Below, one piece after another: positions 6,183 through 11,087 of a stretch of DNA of 11,087 nucleotides. The position numbers and the translations under genes are program-made. Each line of letters starts with the position of its first letter. Positions within the stretch are counted from its first letter, which is position 1. The notes below the pieces were generated by a model. It ran no database searches. It saw only the letters and a list, made by a program, of their open reading frames with translations, and was not told the DNA's origin. Origin of the DNA: Sulfurovaceae bacterium (GTDB lineage: Bacteria; Campylobacterota; Campylobacteria; Campylobacterales; Sulfurovaceae); NCBI GenBank assembly GCA_029933395.1, contig JAOZOG010000046.1, positions 1,555-12,641 on the forward strand, given 5' to 3'.

Positions 6183-7466
6183 TTAGTCTATCTCTCTGGG
6201 GTCGACAATCTTCCCGGCGATCGCCGATGCCGCTGCTACAGCGGAGTTGGCCAGATAGATCTCTGAGGTTCTTGCACCCATACGTCCGACAAAGTTGCGG
6301 TTGGTCGTCGCGACACAGCGTTCGCCGTCACCCAGAATACCCATATAGCCGCCCAGGCAGGCACCACATGTGGGATTGGAGACGACAGCACCCGCTTCGA
6401 TGAGAATATCCATCAATCCTTCGTGCTGTGCCTGCATCAGGATCTTCTGGGTCGCAGGGGTGACGATCATACGGGTACGCTTCGCTACTCTTTTACCCTT
6501 CATAATCTCCGCAGCGATACGCAGATCCTCTATACGTCCGTTCGTACACGATCCGATCATCACCTGATCGATTGCCAGATCATCCTCGACCGCCTGCTCG
6601 ACAGGCTTGCCGTTGGAGGGGAGGAAGGGGTATGCGATCACAGGGGAAAGGTTGGCGACATCGATCTCGACTACCTGACAGTACGCTGCATCTTTATCCG
6701 AATAGTGAATCTTCGGCTCGGACCGTAAACCATTATTGGCCACGGCACGCTCATCCAGATAGGCCTGCGTCACCTCATCGACAGCGATGATTCCGGATTT
6801 GGCACCCGCTTCGATCGCCATATTGCACATCGAGAAGCGGTCATCCATCGCCAGATACGGAATCGTATCACCGGTAAACTCCAGTGCCTTGTAGAGCGCG
6901 CCGTCTACACCGAGAATACGGATCAGCTCCAGGATAATATCCTTGCCATAGATATGTTTGCCGGGCTTGCCGTTGAGGATGACCTTGATCGTCTCGGGTA
7001 CCTTGAACCAGTTACCTCCTGTGATCATCCCAAATGCCAGATCAGTACTCCCCATCCCTGTCGAGAAGGCGCCCAGCGCCCCGTGTGTACAGGTGTGCGA
7101 ATCCGCACCGATGATCACATCGCCGGGGATCACCAAGCCTTTCTCAGGAAGCAGCGCATGCTCGATCCCCATATCCTTTTCATCGAAAAAATACTTCAAA
7201 TCATGCTTGTAGGCAAACTCCCGGGAAATTTTCGCCTGGTTGGCCGAAGCGATATCTTTGGCCGGGATATAGTGGTCCATCACGATGCTGAAATTGTCCG
7301 GCCGTGCCAGCTTCTCCGCCCCACTCTCTTCAAACGCTTTGATCGAAATCGGTGTCGTGATATCGTTGCCGATGATCATATCGATAGCTACTCTAACGAT
7401 CTCTCCCGCTTTGACATCATGTCCTGCGTGTTCTGAAAAGATCTTCTCTGTAATGGTTTGTCCCAT
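6183..7466 (-). CDS. leuC: 3-isopropylmalate dehydratase large subunit
   Basis: With LeuD it isomerises 2-isopropylmalate to 3-isopropylmalate in leucine synthesis. 427 residues, matching the shorter LeuC / homoaconitase-like class (about 420) rather than the ~466-residue E. coli type. The [4Fe-4S] cysteines are C307 (IGSCTNGR), C367 and C370 (NPTCGACLGG). Other aconitase-family blocks are GADSHTCTHGALGAF (120-134), the MGSTD motif near 138-142, and the C-terminal NRNFVGRMG with SEIYLANSAVAAASA. The ATG at 7466 has AAGGA six bases upstream. No leuA, leuB or leuD is within the window, so it is a stand-alone transcription unit here. A substrate preference for homocitrate-type compounds cannot be excluded from sequence, but leucine synthesis is the likely role. 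Confidence 0.95.
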   Translation of the reverse strand: MGQTITEKIFSEHAGHDVKAGEIVRVAIDMIIGNDITTPISIKAFEESGAEKLARPDNFSIVMDHYIPAKDIASANQAKISREFAYKHDLKYFFDEKDMGIEHALLPEKGLVIPGDVIIGADSHTCTHGALGAFSTGMGSTDLAFGMITGGNWFKVPETIKVILNGKPGKHIYGKDIILELIRILGVDGALYKALEFTGDTIPYLAMDDRFSMCNMAIEAGAKSGIIAVDEVTQAYLDERAVANNGLRSEPKIHYSDKDAAYCQVVEIDVANLSPVIAYPFLPSNGKPVEQAVEDDLAIDQVMIGSCTNGRIEDLRIAAEIMKGKRVAKRTRMIVTPATQKILMQAQHEGLMDILIEAGAVVSNPTCGACLGGYMGILGDGERCVATTNRNFVGRMGARTSEIYLANSAVAAASAIAGKIVDPREID

Positions 7467-7494
7467 TTTCTATCCTTACTGAATAATTGCGTGA

Positions 7495-7500
7495 ATTATA
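7495..7500 (-). promoter_or_regulatory. -10 box of leuC
   Basis: Minus-strand TATAAT, 28 bases before the leuC ATG, placing the transcript start near 7488 with a short leader that holds the AAGGA ribosome site (7473-7477). No room for a leucine attenuator. It is divergent from the toxin-antitoxin promoter. Confidence 0.65.
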
Positions 7501-7544
7501 GCGAAAAGTTTATGATGAAAGATGTGGAAAATGCTCTAAAGCTG

Positions 7545-7573
7545 TTGACATCTATCGATTCTTTCTCTATAAT
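7545..7573 (+). promoter_or_regulatory. Consensus sigma-70 promoter of the toxin-antitoxin operon
   Basis: TTGACA (7545-7550), a 17-base spacer and TATAAT (7568-7573): a perfect match to the classical promoter. The transcript should start near 7580, and AAGGAG (7586-7591) lies six bases before the ATG. Just downstream of the -10 is the 8-base palindrome TAAATTTA (7577-7584), and an imperfect TATAA ... TTATA pair spans 7568-7586. Either could be an operator for the ribbon-helix-helix antitoxin. The promoter is seen directly; the operator is speculation. Confidence 0.85.
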
Positions 7574-7597
7574 ATGTAAATTTATAAGGAGATTTAT

Positions 7598-7852
7598 ATG
7601 GTAATAAGTAAGAATAAAATAGAGAAAGTCACCATCACGATTCCTTCTGAGCTGAAAGCAAAGTTGGTTGAGCTAAAGAAGGAACTAAATCTCTCTGCCT
7701 CTGCCATATACAAAGAGGCACTGGAAAACTATCTCAAGCAGAAAGAATTGGAAAAATGGAAAGCAGGAGCACGACTGGCTGCCGAAGACAAAGACTATCT
7801 CTCATTTGTCAATGAGCTGGGGAATGATGCCGGAGATATCTATGAGTATTGA
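7598..7852 (+). CDS. Ribbon-helix-helix antitoxin of a type II toxin-antitoxin pair
   Basis: 84 residues. The N-terminus KVTITIPSELKAKL gives the DNA-binding beta strand (about 10-15) followed by helix A. The stretch LNLSASAIYKEALENYLKQK is helix B, as in CopG/MetJ-type antitoxins. The charged C-terminal tail, ending GDIYEY, would wrap and inhibit the toxin. It is expected to bind its own promoter with the toxin as corepressor. ATG at 7598 has an ideal AAGGAG site. The last 11 bases overlap the toxin start, giving coupled translation with antitoxin first, the usual order. Family call rests on fold pattern; the partner makes the role very likely. Confidence 0.9.
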   Translation: MVISKNKIEKVTITIPSELKAKLVELKKELNLSASAIYKEALENYLKQKELEKWKAGARLAAEDKDYLSFVNELGNDAGDIYEY

Positions 7853-8201
7853 ACAGGGAGAAATCTGGGAAGTGGAATTTTTTCCCAATATCGGCAGCGA
7901 GATAGGAAAAAGACGGCCCGCACTGGTCGTAAGCCATAATGCCATAGGCAAACTTCCCCTCAAAACAATCGTACCAATCACACAGTGGTCCGATGCATAC
8001 AGCCGCTACCCATGGATGGTCAAGATAGAAAGCAGCAGGCCCAATGGACTGTCAAAGACATCTGCTATTGATTGTTTTCAGATCAGAAATTTTTCACATC
8101 AAAGATTTATACAGAAACTTGGGACAATAGAGGACAAATTGCTGTCAAAAGCACATCAAACCATCGCAAAGACACTTAACCCCAAATACAGACTCTTGTG
8201 A
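7842..8201 (+). CDS. MazF/PemK-family toxin, putative sequence-specific endoribonuclease
   Basis: 119 residues from the ATG at 7842, which has GGAG six bases upstream; the open frame extends to 7806 but without such a site. The N-terminus GEIWEVEFFPNIGSEIGKRRP followed by ALVVS is the family hallmark. R25 aligns with the catalytic R25 of B. subtilis MazF, and T47 (IVPIT) with its T48. The block IDCFQIRNF (about 76-84) matches the conserved dimer/active-site strand. The catalytic pair is intact and nothing is truncated, so it should be active as an mRNA or tRNA/rRNA-cleaving growth inhibitor held by the upstream antitoxin. Cleavage motif unknown. The pair sits between housekeeping genes, suggesting an acquired cassette. 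Confidence 0.93.
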   Translation: MSIEQGEIWEVEFFPNIGSEIGKRRPALVVSHNAIGKLPLKTIVPITQWSDAYSRYPWMVKIESSRPNGLSKTSAIDCFQIRNFSHQRFIQKLGTIEDKLLSKAHQTIAKTLNPKYRLL

Positions 8202-8210
8202 GTGTTTGGG

Positions 8211-8216
8211 TACAAT
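8211..8216 (+). promoter_or_regulatory. Candidate -10 box for rqcH
   Basis: TACAAT lies 10 bases after the toxin stop and 46 bases before the rqcH ATG. It is the only -10-like site in the 61-base gap. No -35 is visible. The gene could instead be read through from the toxin-antitoxin promoter. Confidence 0.4.
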
Positions 8217-8262
8217 ATACCAAAAAAGAGCTTTTTGTGAAACAATATCCAAGTATTCCACT

Positions 8263-9609
8263 ATGAAACGCTACGAACTTCAAGCCATCGCCGAACGACT
8301 CAGTCATTTTACTTTCATCAGTCGCGCCAGACGGGTGGAGGACAACACGATCGAACTGACTTTCGACAGAGAGCATAGCTATTTTTTCACGATGACCAGA
8401 GGGCACAGCCTTGTCTACAAGGCTCCCTCGCAGCGTCCGCTTCAGGGCTACAACGCCCCTTTCGATACGCTGCTGCATTCACTGGTGTCGGCAAGCAGAC
8501 TACTCAAAGTCGAAATGCCGGGTGGTGACCGCATCCTGCGCTTCACACTGGCCCCCAAAAGCAGCTATAAAGACAAAACCATCTATCTGCAGCTCGAGTT
8601 TACCGGCAAAAATACCAATGCCATCCTCCTGGATGAAAATGAGACAGTCATCGAGGCACTCAGGCATATCGATGCCGAAAGCTCTTTTCGGGTCGTGCGT
8701 CCGGGAGTGAGACTGCTGGCACTGCCTGCTTTCAAGCATATAGAAGAAGAGAAGAGGGAGATCAGTGATATCGATACTTTGCTCGAGAAACGATATGAAA
8801 CCATCCAGGCAAAAAGACTCTCTGAACTCAAAAAACAGAAACTGGCACAGATAGCCAAAAAGCGTGAAAAACTGGCACAATCGCTGGCAAAACTCCCCGA
8901 TGAACACAAGCTGGCACAGGAGGAGACGAAATATCAAAGCTATGCCAACCTCATCCTTGCCAACCTCTACCAGATTAAACCCTATGACAAGACACTCAAA
9001 ACAACAGATTTCGAGGGAAACAGTATCACAATCACCCTTCCCAAAAATATCAAAGTGAATCGGATGAGCGACTACTTCTTCACACTCGCCAAGCGGGCAA
9101 AGAACAAAGCGAAGAATATCCATATCGAGAGAGAAAATCTCGAAAGCAAAAAAGCCTTTTACGACAATATCTACTATGCGATCGAACAGGCAAGAGACCC
9201 TTATGAGCTGGAACTTCTCGTCCCCAAGCGCGCCAAATCCAAACGCAAAAAAGAGAGACTCAAAGAGGGGGAACTCTTCTGGATCGAAGATTACAAGGTC
9301 TTTGTGGGGCGCAACAGCAGCGAAAACCAGAAGCTCCTCTCTCTTGCCAAAGCCAATGACCTCTGGATGCACATACGCGATATCCCCTCCAGCCATGTCA
9401 TCATCCGCACCGACAAGCAGAACCTGCCGCAAAGCGTCATCGAAGCAGCAGCAAAACTCTGTGTCGATTTCTCTGTCAAAAATCCCGGAGAGTATGACGT
9501 AGACTATACCAAACGTAAATTTGTCAAAGTACAGGAGGGATCCAGCGTCCTCTACAACAAATACGATACGATCCGTGTGCGCAAAGAGGGAATTGAAATC
9601 CGCGAATAA
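8263..9609 (+). CDS. rqcH: NFACT-family ribosome quality control factor RqcH (FbpA-like)
   Basis: 448 residues from the ATG at 8263; the frame continues upstream to a TTG at 8206, but the protein homology begins MKRYELQAIAERL. RqcH binds stalled 50S subunits and directs C-terminal alanine tailing of the nascent chain. The NFACT-N part (about 1-150) keeps the Asp-Arg pair (GGDRILRF, D89-R90), equivalent to D97-R98 that RqcH needs for tRNA recruitment. A charged coiled-coil arm covers about 160-225, and the NFACT-R (DUF814) domain about 336-440 (KVFVGRNSSENQKLL ... DLWMHIRDIPSSHVII). It is shorter than Firmicute members (~570). Older names in this phylum are fibronectin/fibrinogen-binding protein. 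No clear Shine-Dalgarno precedes the ATG. It is followed by cdsA-dxr, as recalled for C. jejuni. Confidence 0.93.
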   Translation: MKRYELQAIAERLSHFTFISRARRVEDNTIELTFDREHSYFFTMTRGHSLVYKAPSQRPLQGYNAPFDTLLHSLVSASRLLKVEMPGGDRILRFTLAPKSSYKDKTIYLQLEFTGKNTNAILLDENETVIEALRHIDAESSFRVVRPGVRLLALPAFKHIEEEKREISDIDTLLEKRYETIQAKRLSELKKQKLAQIAKKREKLAQSLAKLPDEHKLAQEETKYQSYANLILANLYQIKPYDKTLKTTDFEGNSITITLPKNIKVNRMSDYFFTLAKRAKNKAKNIHIERENLESKKAFYDNIYYAIEQARDPYELELLVPKRAKSKRKKERLKEGELFWIEDYKVFVGRNSSENQKLLSLAKANDLWMHIRDIPSSHVIIRTDKQNLPQSVIEAAAKLCVDFSVKNPGEYDVDYTKRKFVKVQEGSSVLYNKYDTIRVRKEGIEIRE

Positions 9610-9620
9610 CAGGAACTCTT

Positions 9621-9629
9621 TGCTATAAT
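9621..9629 (+). promoter_or_regulatory. Extended -10 promoter of cdsA-dxr
   Basis: TGC-TATAAT, identical to the extended -10 of dnaG, begins 11 bases after the rqcH stop. Transcription would start near 9636 and give an 82-base leader before cdsA. No -35 is seen. Confidence 0.65.
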
Positions 9630-9638
9630 TATTTTTTA

Positions 9639-9663
9639 TTGACATTGTGCCGTCACGCGTCAA
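9639..9663 (+). other. Hairpin in the cdsA 5' leader
   Basis: TTGAC (9639-9643) pairs with GTCAA (9659-9663). Inside it GTG (9647-9649) pairs with CAC (9654-9656) around a CCGT loop, with a small ATT/GC internal loop. It falls almost at the predicted 5' end of the cdsA transcript. No U-run follows on either strand, so it is not a terminator. A role in mRNA stability or regulation is speculative. Confidence 0.4.
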
Positions 9664-9717
9664 CTGATTGATACAGGTGAGTACAAACAAAATATTGCAA
9701 GAGAAAGCGGAAAAATA

Positions 9718-10476
9718 ATGAAACGACTTTTTACGGATCACCAGGAGCGCTGGCTGACAGGTATCGCCCTCCTCGCGACTGTCGGGCTGATCGGCTGGAT
9801 CGATAATTTTTTTATTATGTGGAGTTTTCTGGGGCTTGTCTATATCTTCGCCTTTTATGAAGCGATGCAACTCTTCAAGCTCAGAGGGCCATCGATGTAT
9901 TTCTGGGCCCTGCTCCTCTGGGTCTTTGCCTACTTCTACCCCAATCCCGATGATCTCTTTTTCCTCTTTATGATCCTCTTTGGCGGGACACTGGCCTATA
10001 CGCACAACTTCAACCCCAAATTGATTCTCCCCTTCCTCTATCCCATCAGCGGCATACTCTTCTTTCTTATTCTTTATCAGGATTTCGGAATCGAAGCGAT
10101 GGGGTGGCTACTGGTGACGGTGGCAGTTACGGATATGGGTGCTTTCTTCACTGGAAAGCTGATCGGCAAGACAAAATTCAGCGATACCTCCCCCAACAAA
10201 ACCTGGGAGGGTGTCATCGGGGGCGTCCTGCTTGCGACACTCTTCGGAACCTATATCGGGCTCTATATCGCACCCTTCTGGACGGCACTCTTCGTAACAC
10301 TCTTCACCTCGGCCTCCTCTATCTTCGGGGATCTTTTCGAGAGCTACCTCAAGCGGGAAGCAGGCGTCAAAGACAGCGGAGATCTGCTGCCCGGACATGG
10401 CGGTATCCTTGACAGGATCGACGGCTACCTCTTCGGTACGATTGTCATGGTCGTCACACTGCGCGCTTTTCTCTAA
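9718..10476 (+). CDS. cdsA: Phosphatidate cytidylyltransferase (CDP-diacylglycerol synthase)
   Basis: Makes CDP-diacylglycerol from CTP and phosphatidic acid, the branch point for all major phospholipids; integral inner-membrane enzyme. 252 residues with about seven hydrophobic segments filling the sequence from residue 14 on. The family signature is intact at S209-D235: SYLKREAGVKDSGDLLPGHG followed by GILDRID, with the metal-binding aspartates. An earlier block, GKLIGKTKFSDTSPNKTWEG, is also typical. The ATG at 9718 has only a weak purine-rich site (GCGGAAAA) upstream. Its TAA stop is immediately followed by the dxr ATG, so the two are one operon linking lipid and isoprenoid supply. C. jejuni and H. 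pylori have the same cdsA-dxr pair (recalled). Confidence 0.97.
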   Translation: MKRLFTDHQERWLTGIALLATVGLIGWIDNFFIMWSFLGLVYIFAFYEAMQLFKLRGPSMYFWALLLWVFAYFYPNPDDLFFLFMILFGGTLAYTHNFNPKLILPFLYPISGILFFLILYQDFGIEAMGWLLVTVAVTDMGAFFTGKLIGKTKFSDTSPNKTWEGVIGGVLLATLFGTYIGLYIAPFWTALFVTLFTSASSIFGDLFESYLKREAGVKDSGDLLPGHGGILDRIDGYLFGTIVMVVTLRAFL

Positions 10477-11087
10477 ATGTCCGAATCCATCGTACTACTC
10501 GGCTCCACCGGCTCCATCGGGGTCAACACACTGAAGGTCGCTTCACGATACAATATACCTGTCGAAGCACTGGTCGCCGGAACCAACCTCTATCTCCTCA
10601 ATGAACAGATCGCCCGGTACAGACCCAAATATGTAGCTATCGCCAATGAAGCAGATCGTGATGCGGTCAATCACCCCAATGTTTTTTGCGGCAGTGAGGG
10701 CATCCTCGAACTCCTGGAGCAGACACGAAGCGAAACCATCGTCAATGCCCTGGTAGGCTATACCGGCCTGGCACCGACACTCAAGGCGATCGAACTGGGA
10801 CGAAGGGTCGCACTCGCCAACAAGGAGTCGCTCGTCGTCGCCGGAGAGTTCATCGATATGAGCAAAATAACACCGATCGACAGTGAGCATTTCGGCCTCT
10901 GGTATCTGTTGGGAGAACGCCCTTTCAACAAGCTCACCATCACTGCCAGCGGTGGAGCCTTCCGCGACTGGGAGAGTGATGCGATCGCCACTGCCGCCTT
11001 CGCCGACGCACTCAAGCACCCCAACTGGTCGATGGGCAACAAGATCACTATCGACTCGGCAACGATGACCAACAAGATCTTCGAACT
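10477..11087 (+). CDS. dxr: 1-deoxy-D-xylulose 5-phosphate reductoisomerase, N-terminal 203 residues (3' end outside window)
   Basis: Converts DXP to 2-C-methyl-D-erythritol 4-phosphate with NADPH, the committed step of the non-mevalonate isoprenoid pathway. The NADPH-binding GSTGSIG is at 9-15. NALVGYTGL is followed by LANKESLV (N115-S118). The divalent-metal site PIDSEH has D135 and E137. The catalytic loop includes TASGGAFRDW and HPNWSMGNKITIDSATM (about 186-202). Residues after E137 are slightly shorter than in E. coli, otherwise normal. The ATG follows the cdsA stop with no gap and no Shine-Dalgarno, implying translational coupling. About half of the ~360-390-residue protein is present; the C-terminal domain lies past 11087. 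Confidence 0.97.
   Translation, partial: MSESIVLLGSTGSIGVNTLKVASRYNIPVEALVAGTNLYLLNEQIARYRPKYVAIANEADRDAVNHPNVFCGSEGILELLEQTRSETIVNALVGYTGLAPTLKAIELGRRVALANKESLVVAGEFIDMSKITPIDSEHFGLWYLLGERPFNKLTITASGGAFRDWESDAIATAAFADALKHPNWSMGNKITIDSATMTNKIFE

Noticed and set aside
7806..7841. Longer MazF start at 7806
   Set aside because: The added 12 residues are an out-of-frame reading of the antitoxin end. The ATG at 7842 has GGAG and aligns residue for residue with B. subtilis MazF up to R25.
9639..9644. TTGACA as a -35 box for cdsA
   Set aside because: Seventeen bases downstream (9662-9667) there is no -10-like hexamer; the nearest weak one is 24 bases away. The hexamer is better explained as part of the leader hairpin.
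8500..10005. Long minus-strand open frame of 501 codons opposite rqcH and the start of cdsA
   Set aside because: It covers two genes with intact family motifs plus their promoter gap. Its phenylalanine- and aspartate-heavy composition is that of a reverse-complement shadow.
1..11087. CRISPR array, tRNA or rRNA gene, insertion sequence, phage or secretion genes
   Set aside because: I found no regularly spaced repeats, cloverleaf, transposase motif or terminal inverted repeats on either strand; nearly all of the window is accounted for by recognisable genes.

Overview
The window looks like an ordinary chromosomal segment from a member of the Campylobacterota (former Epsilonproteobacteria), most likely a Sulfurovum-like or related free-living lineage. 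The reasons are the gene order dnaG / TPR protein / rnhA / rnc / aroC and the separate order rqcH(NFACT) - cdsA - dxr, both of which I recall (not searched) from Campylobacter jejuni and in part from Helicobacter pylori. The protein sequences have the same flavour, and the promoters are -10 boxes mostly without a -35 element. Base composition is near 50% GC in the genes and drops sharply in the gaps. The genus is inference.

Layout. Positions 1-1178 (minus) hold the first ~392 codons of DNA primase dnaG, with its DnaB-binding C-terminus outside the window. About 100 bases of divergent promoter DNA follow. A tight plus-strand operon runs from 1275 to 5866: a LapB/YciM-like membrane-anchored TPR protein with a C-terminal zinc ribbon, rnhA (RNase HI), rnc (RNase III), aroC (chorismate synthase) and an envelope-anchored 440-residue protein resembling DUF945/YdgA. 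Its genes overlap or abut except for a 19-base gap before rnc.

Positions 5867-6182 contain no intact gene of normal size. They hold a minus-strand relic of the C-terminus of an RND/HlyD-type efflux adaptor (5890-6045), then an AT-rich stretch with a -10 box and a possible 20-codon ORF. leuC (isopropylmalate dehydratase large subunit) follows on the minus strand (6183-7466), apart from leuA, leuB and leuD. A type II toxin-antitoxin pair (ribbon-helix-helix antitoxin and MazF/PemK toxin, 7598-8201) diverges from leuC. It is driven by a textbook TTGACA-17-TATAAT promoter.

From 8263 the plus strand carries rqcH (NFACT ribosome-rescue factor), then an intergenic promoter with a 5' hairpin, then cdsA (CDP-diacylglycerol synthase), followed with no spacer by dxr (MEP-pathway reductoisomerase), which runs off the window end.

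Functionally the window covers replication priming, RNA processing, aromatic and leucine biosynthesis, envelope lipid and isoprenoid precursor supply, and ribosome quality control. I do not see a new multi-gene system. The accessory material is the toxin-antitoxin pair and the decayed 5.9-6.2 kb gap. The items most worth a second look are the adaptor relic, the tiny ORF, a metal-ligand substitution in RNase III, a possibly leaderless dnaG transcript, and the LapB-like and DUF945-like proteins embedded in a housekeeping operon.
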